From NCBI GenBank assembly GCA_020073565.1, contig JAIQEY010000038.1, positions 1 through 63,104 of the forward strand: DNA of 63,104 nucleotides, in the 5' to 3' direction. Shown here one piece after another: positions 51,202 to 59,963 of this stretch (its first letter is position 1; the number at the start of each line of letters is the position of its first letter). The DNA comes from Terriglobia bacterium. GTDB lineage: Bacteria; Acidobacteriota; Terriglobia; Terriglobales; Acidobacteriaceae. The notes under the pieces were generated by a model. The model ran no database searches. It was not told the origin of the DNA and was given only the letters and a program-made list of their open reading frames with translations. Both the position numbers and the translations under genes were made by a program.

Positions 51202-51963
51202 TTAGTCCGCCGTCCCTCCACCGTCCACGACCAGCGTGGCTCCGGTCATGAACGACGAGTCATCCGAGGCGAGAAACAGCACAGCCTTGGCAATCTCGTC
51301 CGGAGTCCCTATCCGCCCCATGGGGCGATTCTCACAACCGGCCAGATACGTCTTCCACTCCAGACCGCGCCGGCGCGCGTCTTCCGGCAGCATGGGCGTA
51401 TCGACGTCGCCGGGGCAAATGCAGTTGACGCGGATGCCCTGCCGCCCATGATCAATCGCCATCGCCTTGGTCAGCAGGACCACTCCGCCCTTCGACGCGC
51501 AATACGCAGCCGCTTTGTCTCCGCCGACCAGACCCCAGCCGGAACTGTTGTTGATGATGACTCCGCCGCCCTGAGCGATCATCGGCCCAAGCGCATACTT
51601 CGACATCAGGAATGTCCCTTTCAGGTTGATGTCAATCTGCAGATCCCATTCTTCTTCGGAACATTCGAGCGCCGTCTGCGGGTAGAAAACTCCGGCGTTG
51701 TTGAACAGAATGTCCAAGCGGCCGAAGGAGTCGAGCGTCGCATCCACAGCCCGCTTGCACTCGGCGGCATGACGCACATCCGTCCGCAAGAAAATTGCTT
51801 GCCCGCCGGATTCGAGAATACGCGCCGTGACGGCATGGCCGCGGACCTCGTTGCGCCCGGTAATGGCAACGTTGGCGCCTTCGCGGGCAAAACGAATAGC
51901 TACGGCTTCACCGATGCCCGACGTGCCACCCGTAATCAAAGCAACTTTATTGTGCAGACGCAT
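51202..51963 (-). CDS. SDR-family dehydrogenase 1
   Basis: 253 residues, classical SDR: T-G-G-T-S-G-I-G at 11-18, N-N-A-G near 88, catalytic Ser in N-N-S-S-G-W-G and Y-C-A-S-K for Tyr and Lys. The distinctive S-G-W-G-L-V-G-G-D-K-A-A-A-Y and C-I-C-P-G-D-V-D-T-P-M-L segments are shared with SDR 2, so these two arose by tandem duplication. An NAD(P)-linked alcohol/ketone reaction is expected; the substrate is unknown. It is followed by the aminomutase-like gene after six bases. Confidence 0.88.
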   Translation of the reverse strand: MRLHNKVALITGGTSGIGEAVAIRFAREGANVAITGRNEVRGHAVTARILESGGQAIFLRTDVRHAAECKRAVDATLDSFGRLDILFNNAGVFYPQTALECSEEEWDLQIDINLKGTFLMSKYALGPMIAQGGGVIINNSSGWGLVGGDKAAAYCASKGGVVLLTKAMAIDHGRQGIRVNCICPGDVDTPMLPEDARRRGLEWKTYLAGCENRPMGRIGTPDEIAKAVLFLASDDSSFMTGATLVVDGGGTAD

Positions 51964-51978
51964 GATGGCCCATGAGTT

Positions 51979-52054
51979 TCCTTCGTGATCCTTCGTGTCC
52001 TTGGTGGTTTATGCTTTTTTTCTTAACCACGAAGGACACGAAGGTACACGAAGG
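51979..52054. repeat. Facing CCTTCGTGTCCTTGGTGG / CCACGAAGGACACGAAGG repeat
   Basis: CCTTCGTG-ATCCTTCGTGTCC, TTGGTGG (left arm 51979-52008) faces AACCACGAAGGACACGAAGG followed by TACACGAAGG (right arm 52025-52054) with a T-rich centre. It fills most of the gap between SDR 2 and SDR 1. Confidence 0.85.
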
Positions 52055-52058
52055 AAAA

Positions 52059-52826
52059 TCATACAGATCCCGCCAGTCCGCCGCCGTCGACGACCAGAGC
52101 AGTTCCCGTGACAAACGAAGAAGCGTCGCTCGCGAGATACAGCACGGCCTGCGCAATTTCGTCTGGCGATCCGAGGCGCCCTAGCGGCCGTTTCGCCGCC
52201 TCGGCCAGGAAACGGTCGTTCGCCTCCCCGAGTTGCTGGGCTTCCACCCGCAGCATGCCCGTGTCGGTGTCGCCGGGGCAGATGCAGTTGACGCGGATCC
52301 TCTGCGGCCCGTGGTCGAGAGCCATCGCCTTGGTCAACAGCACGACCGCCCCCTTGGAAGCGCAATAAACCGCCGCCTTCGCGCCGCCAGCCAGTCCCCA
52401 GCCCGAGGCCGTATTGATGATCGATCCGCCGCCCGCCTTCTGCATGTGCGGGATCACTTCCCGCGACAGCAGGTAGATGGACTTTACATTCACCGCCATC
52501 ACGCGGTCCCAGTCGTCTTCGCTGAGGTCGAGGATGGTGGCGCGGCGAATGATGCCGGCGTTGTTGAACAAGATGTCGATCGAACCGAATTCGCGGATCG
52601 TGCGCTCCACCAGGCGGCAACAGTCTTCCGGGCGCGTGACGTCGACACACTCAAAGATCGCACGGCCTCCGGATCGGGCGATCTCGTCCGCGACTGAGCC
52701 TCCCGCCTGCGCGTTCGCGTCGGCAATCACGACGGCTGATCCCTCGCGGGCAAAGAGCAGCGCTGTCGCGCGTCCTATGCCGGAGGCGCCACCCGTGATG
52801 AGCGCGACTTTCCCTGAAAGTGGCAT
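52059..52826 (-). CDS. SDR-family dehydrogenase 2
   Basis: 255 residues, classical SDR: T-G-G-A-S-G-I-G at 11-18, N-N-A-G near 89, N-T-A-S-G-W-G with catalytic Ser, Y-C-A-S-K with Tyr and Lys. The segments S-G-W-G-L-A-G-G-A-K-A-A-V-Y and C-I-C-P-G-D-T-D-T-G-M-L are near-copies of those in SDR 1. The ending V-V-D-G-G-G-L-A-G is typical. It starts three bases after the SDR 3 stop. Likely an oxidoreductase on a hydroxy acid or sugar acid; not proven. Confidence 0.88.
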   Translation of the reverse strand: MPLSGKVALITGGASGIGRATALLFAREGSAVVIADANAQAGGSVADEIARSGGRAIFECVDVTRPEDCCRLVERTIREFGSIDILFNNAGIIRRATILDLSEDDWDRVMAVNVKSIYLLSREVIPHMQKAGGGSIINTASGWGLAGGAKAAVYCASKGAVVLLTKAMALDHGPQRIRVNCICPGDTDTGMLRVEAQQLGEANDRFLAEAAKRPLGRLGSPDEIAQAVLYLASDASSFVTGTALVVDGGGLAGSV

Positions 52827-52829
52827 GGA

Positions 52830-53582
52830 CTACCGACTCGCCAGCCCTCCGGCGGTTTCCCCACCATCACACGTGTACACGTGGCCGGTCATATTTTGCG
52901 CGTCGTCGGAGGCGAGAAATGCGAACAACGCCGCGATCTCTTCGGGTTGAGCGTGACGCCGAAGCGGAATCTTCCGGTTCACCTCTTCAAGCATCTCGTC
53001 GGTATATTCCGCGCGTTGCATCGGTGTCAGCACATATCCTGGCGCGACCGCGCACACCCGCACTTTAGGCGCAAGTTCCAGCGCCATCGATTTTGTCAGT
53101 TCGATCACGCCCGCCTTGGTGGCGTTGTAATCCGCATAATATGGATATCCCATGACCCCGTTCGTCGAAGCCGTCTGCAGGATCACGCCGCTGCCGCGCT
53201 CCATCATGTGCCGCGCCGCCGTCTGCGCCACGTAGAAGACGCCCGTCAGATTAACGGCAATCACTCTCTCCCACTCTTCCGGCGTGATGTCGAGAAAGTT
53301 GTGGCGAATACTGATACCGGCGTTGTTGATCAGAACATCGACGCCGCCCATCAGCTCAATCGCTTCGCCAAATGCGGCTTGCACCTGTTTCAGGTTGGAA
53401 ACGTCGGCATCGACTGCGCCGGCCAGGTCTCTTAGTTCCTCGGCGATCATGCGTCGCGCCTCCGCATCGCGGTCGAGCACACACACCACCGACCCTTCCT
53501 CCAGAAACCGCGCCGCCGTCGCCGCCCCGATCCCGCTGGCTCCGCCAGTAATGAGAACTCGCTTCGCTTCCAGTCCGCGCAA
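52830..53582 (-). CDS. SDR-family dehydrogenase 3
   Basis: 250 residues, classical SDR with V-L-I-T-G-G-A-S-G-I-G, N-N-A-G, Q-T-A-S-T-N-G (catalytic Ser) and Y-N-A-T-K (Tyr, Lys). It differs from SDR 1 and 2 in the middle and end (C-A-V-A-P-G-Y-V-L-T-P-M and T-C-D-G-G-E-T-A-G-G), so it is an older relative. The start is TTG at 53582, six bases after GGAGG; a TTG fifteen bases upstream precedes that site and is rejected. It may be the first gene of the SDR group. Confidence 0.87.
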   Translation of the reverse strand: MRGLEAKRVLITGGASGIGAATAARFLEEGSVVCVLDRDAEARRMIAEELRDLAGAVDADVSNLKQVQAAFGEAIELMGGVDVLINNAGISIRHNFLDITPEEWERVIAVNLTGVFYVAQTAARHMMERGSGVILQTASTNGVMGYPYYADYNATKAGVIELTKSMALELAPKVRVCAVAPGYVLTPMQRAEYTDEMLEEVNRKIPLRRHAQPEEIAALFAFLASDDAQNMTGHVYTCDGGETAGGLASR

Positions 53583-53622
53583 CTCGTACCTCCACAAAAA
53601 TCGGGCAGCTTCCCCCCCAGCC

Positions 53623-53690
53623 TGTCATCCCGACCGGAGCAACCCGATTCGCGAATGCGAATCGGGTCGCGGAGTGGAGGGACCTTGCGT
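53623..53690. repeat. GTCATCCCGA repeat with ACCCGATTCGC stem
   Basis: TGTCATCCCGACCGGAGC leads into ACCCGATTCGC-GAAT-GCGAATCGGGT (53642-53667, perfect 11-bp stem), then GGAGTGGAGGGACC. The lead-in is a variant of the GTCATTCCGAGCGAAGCGAGG family (61942). It lies between CitF and SDR 3. Confidence 0.75.
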
Positions 53691-53720
53691 TTCTCAGGAT
53701 AGGATCAACTGCAATTCCGT

Positions 53721-55283
53721 CTAGCTGACCTGCCACACTGTGTCCAGCACAGTGCCATCCACCCACTTCACGACTGCGCAGGGACGGTCGCCCAGCTTCG
53801 GGCGCGCCGGCTTCCCGCCGCAGATTTTCTCGACTTCCGCCTTGATGTCCTGGATCGGCCGGATAGGCAGCTGCGATCCCTTCACCGCTTCAAGCAAGTC
53901 CGTACGCCTCGGATTGATGGCAATTCCGCGCTCGGTCACCACGACATCAATCATCTCTCCCGGCCCGGTCATCGTCGTGACCTCATCGACAATCACCGGA
54001 ATGCGATCGCGAAACGATGGCAGCGCCAGAATCGAGCAGCCCGAGAACAGGCAGTTCTGCCATCCCCCGATGCCGTGCAGCAGCCTGCCGTCCGAGTGCG
54101 TGACTACGTTAGCGTTGAAATTCACGTCTACTTCGGTGGCGCCCAGAACCACGGCATCCACGAGCGAAGCGAAGTTTCCCTTGCCGTGATAGTTGTATGA
54201 AGTGAACGGCGAGGTCGCCACGTGCCGCGCATCGTTCGCCAGCGACTTGACGCCATCCAGATCGAACGTCTGCCCGTCGAGGATGTAGTCCGTCAGTCCC
54301 TCCTGCAGCAGTTCGACCAGAAACTTCGTCGATCCACCGCGAACGAAGCGCGCCTTCACGCCATCCTCTTTCATCATTTGCTTCAGATACTGCACGAAGG
54401 CCAGCGCAATCCCGCCCGCTCCTGCCTGGAACGAAAATCCGTTCTTCATGATTCCCGCCGCCCGCAAGAACTTCGCCACCAACTCCGCAATCCGCAGCCG
54501 GTCGGGCGAGCGCGTAATTTGCGTGGTGCCGGAAACGATCTTCGCCGGATCGCCGATCGATTCCACTTCCACCACGCAGTCCACGTTGTTGCCCTGGATC
54601 TGCCAGGGCACGCACGGAAAGGGCACCAGGTTGTCGGTGACCACGATCACACGGTCGGCATAGGTCGAGTCCGCGAGCGCAAACCCCAGTGATCCGCAAG
54701 CCGACTTCCCGTGAGAACCATCCGCGTTCCCGAAAAAATCCGCTGTGGGCGCGGCAATCACCGCGATATCGATATGGACTTCTCCATCCTGGATTGCCTG
54801 GTAGCGCCCGCCGTGCGAACGCAGCACGCCCATGCCGCGCATCTTGCCCTGCGTGCAGTAGTCGCCCAGCGGCCCGTTCATCGAGCCCTCGATATGATGG
54901 ATGACTTTCTTCTCCATCAGATCGATCGCGCCTTTTTGCGAAGGGAACGAAGCACTCGGAAACCACATCAGATCCTTAACGCCGATCTTGGCAGCCGCTT
55001 CCAGCGCCATCAGTGCGACTTGATCGCCGTCGCGCAGGTGATGATGGTTGGAAATCACCATCCCGTCACGCAGTCCGCACTTGCGCAACGCCGTCTCCAA
55101 GTCCGCCACCCGTTTGTCGCCAGTGTCGGGAAAATCTTTATTCGAACTGATCGGCGGCGCCGCCTTCCGTCCGCGCGGCTGATGCTTCCCCACGCCGAGA
55201 AACGGAATTTGCGGTCTGCCATTCACCATGATCGGCACGGCTCGCCCCACCGCATTGTGCGCCAGTTCGACTCGCTCGCTCAC
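53721..55283 (-). CDS. citF: Citrate lyase alpha subunit-like CoA/ACP transferase (CitF)
   Basis: 520 residues with the CitF fold, a duplicated CoA-transferase: S-N-H-H-H-L-R-D-G-D (about 79-88), H-I-E-G-S-M-N-G-P-L-G, G-G-S-T-K-F-L-V-E-L-L-Q-E-G and V-D-V-N-F-N-A-N-V-V-T-H-S-D-G. CitF exchanges the acetyl group on the carrier protein for citrate. The gene overlaps the CitD-CitE fusion by four bases (GTGA), so the two parts of the lyase are made together. Start is GTG. Acidobacterial members may act on other 3-hydroxy tricarboxylic acids; the substrate is inferred from the neighbours. Confidence 0.9.
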   Translation of the reverse strand: MSERVELAHNAVGRAVPIMVNGRPQIPFLGVGKHQPRGRKAAPPISSNKDFPDTGDKRVADLETALRKCGLRDGMVISNHHHLRDGDQVALMALEAAAKIGVKDLMWFPSASFPSQKGAIDLMEKKVIHHIEGSMNGPLGDYCTQGKMRGMGVLRSHGGRYQAIQDGEVHIDIAVIAAPTADFFGNADGSHGKSACGSLGFALADSTYADRVIVVTDNLVPFPCVPWQIQGNNVDCVVEVESIGDPAKIVSGTTQITRSPDRLRIAELVAKFLRAAGIMKNGFSFQAGAGGIALAFVQYLKQMMKEDGVKARFVRGGSTKFLVELLQEGLTDYILDGQTFDLDGVKSLANDARHVATSPFTSYNYHGKGNFASLVDAVVLGATEVDVNFNANVVTHSDGRLLHGIGGWQNCLFSGCSILALPSFRDRIPVIVDEVTTMTGPGEMIDVVVTERGIAINPRRTDLLEAVKGSQLPIRPIQDIKAEVEKICGGKPARPKLGDRPCAVVKWVDGTVLDTVWQVS

Positions 55284-56494
55284 CGAATCCCTCCCATCGC
55301 CTTCGCCCGTTCTACCAGTTTCAGCGCGCGCTGCACCACCGGCGGATCAATCATCTTCGACCCCAGGCTGACGACCGCCAATCCCTTGCTCTGCGCCTCT
55401 TCAAAAGCCGCCACCACCTTCTGCGCCTTTTCAACCTCCGCTGCGGAAGGCGCAAATGCCTCGTGAATGACGCGAATCTGCCCGGGATGTATGCAGCCCA
55501 TGCCCTCAAATCCCGCCGCCCGCGAAGCTTCGCCCCAGCGACGCAATCCCTCCGTGTCGGCCACGTCGCTGAACACGGAATCAATGGCCTGCACTCCCGC
55601 CGCATGCGCCGCGTTAACCACGCGAGCCCGCGCGTACCGCGACTCTCGACCTTCTGAGGTCTTTACCACGCCCAGGTCGGCCGTGTAATCCTCCAGTCCG
55701 ATCGTGAGTGCAGCCACGTTCTCGCTCGCGGTGGCAATCGCTGTCGCGTTTTCGATCCCCAGCGCCGACTCCAGGATCGGCATGATCCAGATCGGCCGGA
55801 TGATTCCATTGCGATTCTTGATTTCTCCGATCATGCGGTTCACTTCCGTCACTTGCTCCGGCCGCTCGACTTTCGGAATCAGAATCAGGTCCGGACTCTC
55901 GCCCACGACTTCTGCCAAGTCCTCCAGTCCGAGCGGCAACTGGTTGATGCGCACCATGCGCTCGCACGTGCCAAAATCAACGGCTCGCAGCGTATTTCGC
56001 ACCAGGATACGGGCCGCATCCTTCTCAGCGCGGTGCACGGAATCTTCCAGGTCAAGAATCACCGCATCCGGCCCGTGCAGCGCCGCATTGATGTAGTACT
56101 TGGGTTCGGAACCCGGCAGATACAGACGCGACCGGCGCAACCGGTCCTTCTGGGAAGGAGCCGGCAACGGATGCTGTTCCGGCAGGGAGCGCTTGCCGAG
56201 TGCCAGCCCGGCCCGCCGCACCGCGGCCTCGATGCGGGCCGAAATCACGAGTGGCAGGGCACCCTCGTCGTGAATCGCCACGCGTCCCTGCTTGACCCCG
56301 AGTTCACCAAGTACGTCGCGCGCCTGACTGAGGATCGCGCTGCCGTAGTATGCGGCCACGCGCGATTCCAGCGAGATCTCGATCCCGCCGCTGTCCCGCG
56401 CCTCGAAGGCCACGTGGACATCGGACCGGATCTCTTTCCCCCAATGGCCCGCTTCCGTAGACCGCGGAGACGAAGTTTCCACCACACCGCCCAT
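55280..56494 (-). CDS. Citrate lyase CitD-CitE fusion (acyl carrier + lyase)
   Basis: 404 residues. Residues 1 to about 100 match the CitD acyl carrier (A-G-H-W-G-K, V-A-A-Y-Y-G-S-A-I-L, D-E-G-A-L, A-R-I-E-A-A-V-R-R); about 120-404 match CitE (S-R-L-Y-L-P-G-S-E-P-K-Y, V-I-L-D-L-E-D-S-V, R-I-N-Q-L-P-L-G, I-H-P-G-Q). In the usual layout these are separate genes. The prosthetic-group serine of CitD is uncertain: the equivalent of E-S-G-D reads I-R-S-D (residues 22-25), so Ser24 is the candidate. GAGGG before ATG sets the start. citC, citX and citG are not in the window. Confidence 0.88.
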   Translation of the reverse strand: MGGVVETSSPRSTEAGHWGKEIRSDVHVAFEARDSGGIEISLESRVAAYYGSAILSQARDVLGELGVKQGRVAIHDEGALPLVISARIEAAVRRAGLALGKRSLPEQHPLPAPSQKDRLRRSRLYLPGSEPKYYINAALHGPDAVILDLEDSVHRAEKDAARILVRNTLRAVDFGTCERMVRINQLPLGLEDLAEVVGESPDLILIPKVERPEQVTEVNRMIGEIKNRNGIIRPIWIMPILESALGIENATAIATASENVAALTIGLEDYTADLGVVKTSEGRESRYARARVVNAAHAAGVQAIDSVFSDVADTEGLRRWGEASRAAGFEGMGCIHPGQIRVIHEAFAPSAAEVEKAQKVVAAFEEAQSKGLAVVSLGSKMIDPPVVQRALKLVERAKAMGGIR

Positions 56495-56504
56495 AAAAAC
56501 CCTC

Positions 56505-56570
56505 AACCGCAAAGGACACCAAGGTCCACGAAGGAAAGACCTTTGTGTTCCTTCGTGTCCTTGGTGGTTA
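56505..56570. repeat. Facing AAGGACACCAAGG / CCTTCGTGTCCTTGGTGG repeat
   Basis: AACCGCAAAGGACACCAAGG then TCCACGAAGG (56505-56534) faces CCTTTGTGTTCCTTCGTGTCC, TTGGTGGTT (56540-56570). It fills the gap between the IDH-type gene and the CitD-CitE gene and runs to within a few bases of both. Confidence 0.85.
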
Positions 56571-57755
56571 TTTCAGCTTTTCCAATATCGCATCCGTCAT
56601 CTGTACGGTAGAAGCTGCGCCCTGACTGATAGCCTTCGGACCGCCGGCAAAGCGCATCATATCGTATGTCCGGACTTTGCCTTCGCGCACCACATCGGCA
56701 ATTGCCTTGCGAATGCGGTCCGCCTTTGGCCCCTCGTTCACGTGATCCAGCATCATCGCCGCCGAAAGAATCATCGCAATCGGATTCACAATCGGCGGAT
56801 TCAGTTCCGCATACTTGGGAGCCGAACCATGCGTTGGCTCAAACACCGCGACCTCATCTCCGATGTTGCCCGAAGCCGCGAAGCCCAGTCCACCCACCAG
56901 CCCCGCGAACGCATCCGAAAGAATGTCACCAAACAGGTTCGACGCCACAATCACGTTGTAGTCTTCCGGATTCTTGTTCAGCCACATCAGTTGCGCGTCG
57001 ATGTTGGTCGACCAGAGCGCGATTCCCGGATAGTTCTTCGCAACTTCCTTTGCAACTTCTTCCATCATGCCTGAAGTCTCACGCACCACGTTGGGCTTCT
57101 CGCAGATAGTCACACCCTTGAAACCACGCTTTTTCGCATATTCAAACGCGGCCGTACAAATGCGTCCCGCCGCGTTGCGCGTGATAATGCGGCAGCTGAC
57201 GGCCAGTTCCGGTCCCGGCACATTGGCGAACGCCTTGAATCGGGGATGGCTGTTCAACGCCGCGCGCACATTCTCCGGGGGATTCGTCCACTCCACTCCA
57301 GCGTACATACCCTCAGTGCCCTGCCGGAAAACGGTCGTATCAATTTGCGGCTCATCGAAGCCACCAGTGACTTTTTTGCGAATGTAATTCAGCGGATTGC
57401 CCGTGAAGCCGACGCACGGGCGCATGCAAATATCCAGGTTGAATTTCTGCCGCATAGTCACAATCGGCGAGTAATAGACGTAGCCCTTACCCTGCAATTC
57501 GGGCTTCAATTCGGCCTGCGCCGCCTTGTTCGGTTTAGAAGTAATCGCGCCAAACAGCCCCAGTTTGTGCTTCGTGAGCAACTCAATCGTGCGATCCGGC
57601 AGCGCATTGCCGTTGTTGCACCAGCAGTCCCACCCAATGTCGGCATGAATGTATTCCGCGTCGAACCCAACCGCCTGCAAAACCCGCAACGACTCCGGGA
57701 GAACTTGATTTCCAATGCCATCCCCCGGCATCGTAATCACCGTATGTTTTGCCAT
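56568..57755 (-). CDS. Isocitrate/isopropylmalate-family dehydrogenase
   Basis: 395 residues of the beta-decarboxylating dehydrogenase family: M-P-G-D-G-I-G near the start, I-C-M-R-P-C-V-G-F with a substrate-binding Arg, E-G-M-Y-A-G-V-E, T-I-C-E-K-P-N-V-V-R-E-T-S with the catalytic Lys, N-L-F-G-D-I-L-S-D (metal-binding Asp) and H-G-S-A-P-K-Y. It oxidises and decarboxylates a 2-hydroxy-3-carboxylic acid such as isocitrate, homoisocitrate or 3-isopropylmalate. Its place next to the homoaconitase-like gene favours the product of that enzyme. GGAG upstream of ATG. Confidence 0.9.
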   Translation of the reverse strand: MAKHTVITMPGDGIGNQVLPESLRVLQAVGFDAEYIHADIGWDCWCNNGNALPDRTIELLTKHKLGLFGAITSKPNKAAQAELKPELQGKGYVYYSPIVTMRQKFNLDICMRPCVGFTGNPLNYIRKKVTGGFDEPQIDTTVFRQGTEGMYAGVEWTNPPENVRAALNSHPRFKAFANVPGPELAVSCRIITRNAAGRICTAAFEYAKKRGFKGVTICEKPNVVRETSGMMEEVAKEVAKNYPGIALWSTNIDAQLMWLNKNPEDYNVIVASNLFGDILSDAFAGLVGGLGFAASGNIGDEVAVFEPTHGSAPKYAELNPPIVNPIAMILSAAMMLDHVNEGPKADRIRKAIADVVREGKVRTYDMMRFAGGPKAISQGAASTVQMTDAILEKLK

Positions 57756-57780
57756 GATTGCTCCTAAAAGAACTTTTCAC

Positions 57781-57893
57781 CGCCGAGACGCCGAGTTCGC
57801 CGAGAAAATCAAAGATCTACAGAGGGATTGTCATCCTGAGCGAAGCGAAAGACTTGCTTTTTCTTTGCGTACTCTGCGATCTCCGCGGTTAAA
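57781..57893. repeat. Composite repeats CGCCGAGACGCC / GTCATCCTGAGCGAAGCG / CTTTGCGTACTCTGCG
   Basis: Three dispersed repeats lie end to end between the homoaconitase-like and IDH-type genes: CGCCGAGACGCCGAGTTCGC (57781), TGTCATCCTGAGCGAAGCG (57829-57847) and CTTTGCGTACTCTGCG (57863) with CCGCGGTTAA (57883). Confidence 0.75.
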
Positions 57894-59832
57894 TTGCTAG
57901 TCTCTTCGCCACCAGATTCTCCACGCCTCCCGCAACCACCAGCGATTGCGGTACGCTGCCCAGCGCCGGGAACGCGAACTTATCGCCCCGCCACGAGATC
58001 GTGCTTGAAGTAAAGTCAATCCCAATCTCGTCACCCGGGATAATCGTCTTCTCCTTCGCCGCAATCTCCGTCGCGAACTGCTCCCGCAGCCGCGTCACAA
58101 ACTCCGGCACCTCGATGCACAGGAATCCGTTGTTAAACGCGTTGCGCAAATAAGTCTGTGAGAAGCTGGCCGCAATGACCAGCGGAATCCCCTTCGCCTT
58201 CAGACACGTCACCGCCTGCTCGCGGCTCGATCCGGTGCCGAAGTTGAACTGGCTCACGATCACATCGCCCGCCTGCGCGCGGGCGCCAAACTGCGGATCG
58301 TAATTCTCCATCACAACCTTAGCCATCATCTCCAGCGTCATGTTGTCACGATACGTGTAGTCCTTGCCGTAAATCGCGTCGGTGTTGACGTTGTCCTGCG
58401 GCATGAATACCAGCCGCCCCTGCACTTGCTGCGGGAAGCCGGCGAGAATCTCAACCTTCTCCGCCCCGCCTGAGGCCGCCGCCAATTCTGTGTACTGCCG
58501 CTCCGGCGCAACATGCGTGAACTCATGCGGCCCGCGAATGTATCCCGCCACCGCCGAAGCCGCCACAACTTCCGGGCTCGCCAGATAGCACTTCGCGTCC
58601 CGCGATCCCATGCGGCCTTTGAAATTGCGATTCGTCGACGAAATCCCCACCTCCCCCGCCTCCAGCAGACCAACACCTAGCCCAATGCACGGCCCGCATC
58701 CCGGTGGCAACGAATTTGCCCCAGCATCCACCAGTGTTTTCCACACGCCGCGCTTTTCCGCCTCTTCCTGCACCCACTTACTCGCCGCACTGAGATAGAA
58801 CTTCACTCCCGCAGCGACCTTTTTCCCCCGAAGCACGTTCGCCGCCTCCTCTAGATCCCCCACTCGCGAATTCACGCACGAAATGAGATATGCCTTCTGG
58901 ATCGCAACCCGTTTCTTTTCGATCTCTGCGAGCGACTGCATCGTCTGCACCGTATCCGGTCCGGAAACGTGCGGCGTGACGCGGCTGAGATCGAGCACGA
59001 TCTGCGCCGCATAGGCCGCATCCGGGTCCGGCGCCAACGGATTCTTCTCCCAACCTTCGATGTCTTTCTCCGTGAACCGCTCCACTCCCAGCGTCTTCAG
59101 CCGCCGATGCACGCCGCGCATGTACGCAATCGTCACCGTGTCCACCGGGAACCATCCCACCAGCGGCCCCCATTCGGTAGTCATATTCGAAATCGATAGC
59201 CGCGCGTCCATCGAAAGCGATGCCACACCCGGTCCGGTGAACTCAACCGCCGCGTTCAGACATTCATCGTGGTTATAGAGCCCGCACAAAGTAATAATGA
59301 CGTCCTTGCCGGTCGCGCCAGGCGGCAGCTTGCCCTCCAGCACCACCTGGATCGACCGCGGAATCTGCCACCAGAACTCTCCCGTTGCCCAAACCGCCGC
59401 TGCGTCCGTGCGCACGATGGGCGTGCCAAGCGCGCCAAGCGCGCCATACATATTCGAATGCGAGTCGGATGCGACCACGAACGACCCCGGCACGACATAC
59501 CCGCGTTCCACCATGATCTGGTGACCGATCCCCGACCCCGCCGGATAAAAGTCCACGCCATGCTCTTTCGCAAACGCCTCGATCGCGCGGTACTTCTGCA
59601 GGTTCGATTCGTCCTGATTCTGAATGTCGTGATCAAGCGCAAACGTCAGCTGATGCGGGTCTTTCACTTTCTTTGCACCAATGCCCTTGAACTTGCTCAT
59701 CACCGCCGACGTGTTGTCGTGCGTCATGCAGCGGTGCGGACGAATCGACAAGAAATCTCCCGTCCGCAGCGCACGCCTGGGCCCTTCCGCCATGTGTGAT
59801 TGCGCAATTTTCTCAGTAATTGTCTGACCCAT
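57889..59832 (-). CDS. Fused aconitase-family hydro-lyase (homoaconitase/isopropylmalate dehydratase-like)
   Basis: 647 residues joining large and small subunits in one chain, as in fungal homoaconitase. The [4Fe-4S] cysteines are Cys319 (I-S-C-V-N-S-R), Cys379 and Cys382 (P-P-G-C-G-P-C-I-G). S-D-S-H-S (122-126) and the substrate Ser in F-G-T-G-S-S-R-E near 556 are present. It isomerises a citrate-like acid through an aconitate. IDH-type and CitDE/CitF genes lie downstream, MmgE/PrpD upstream. Start ATG has GGGTGAC before it. The substrate cannot be fixed from sequence; citrate, homocitrate or a branched analogue are candidates. Confidence 0.9.
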   Translation of the reverse strand: MGQTITEKIAQSHMAEGPRRALRTGDFLSIRPHRCMTHDNTSAVMSKFKGIGAKKVKDPHQLTFALDHDIQNQDESNLQKYRAIEAFAKEHGVDFYPAGSGIGHQIMVERGYVVPGSFVVASDSHSNMYGALGALGTPIVRTDAAAVWATGEFWWQIPRSIQVVLEGKLPPGATGKDVIITLCGLYNHDECLNAAVEFTGPGVASLSMDARLSISNMTTEWGPLVGWFPVDTVTIAYMRGVHRRLKTLGVERFTEKDIEGWEKNPLAPDPDAAYAAQIVLDLSRVTPHVSGPDTVQTMQSLAEIEKKRVAIQKAYLISCVNSRVGDLEEAANVLRGKKVAAGVKFYLSAASKWVQEEAEKRGVWKTLVDAGANSLPPGCGPCIGLGVGLLEAGEVGISSTNRNFKGRMGSRDAKCYLASPEVVAASAVAGYIRGPHEFTHVAPERQYTELAAASGGAEKVEILAGFPQQVQGRLVFMPQDNVNTDAIYGKDYTYRDNMTLEMMAKVVMENYDPQFGARAQAGDVIVSQFNFGTGSSREQAVTCLKAKGIPLVIAASFSQTYLRNAFNNGFLCIEVPEFVTRLREQFATEIAAKEKTIIPGDEIGIDFTSSTISWRGDKFAFPALGSVPQSLVVAGGVENLVAKRLAI

Positions 59833-59845
59833 AAGTCACCCGTAC

Positions 59846-59963
59846 CCACGTAGGCGCAGCCGCCCTCGGCTGTGCAGCGAGCGCAAGCTCGCCAGGTTCT
59901 TGCCCCGCGCGACAAGCTGGGCTTCGCCCGGCCGGACAGCCGAGGGCGGCTGTCCCTACGTGG
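59846..59963. repeat. Large inverted repeat CCACGTAGG...CCTACGTGG between DinB and homoaconitase-like genes
   Basis: CCACGTAGG then CGCAGCCGCCCTCGGCTGT (59846-59873) faces ACAGCCGAGGGCGGCTGT then CCCTACGTGG (59936-59963), with a GCGAGCGCAAGCTCGC hairpin and CTGGGCTTCGCCCGG in the centre. The right arm runs into the DinB gene and provides its last codon and TAG stop. Confidence 0.85.
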
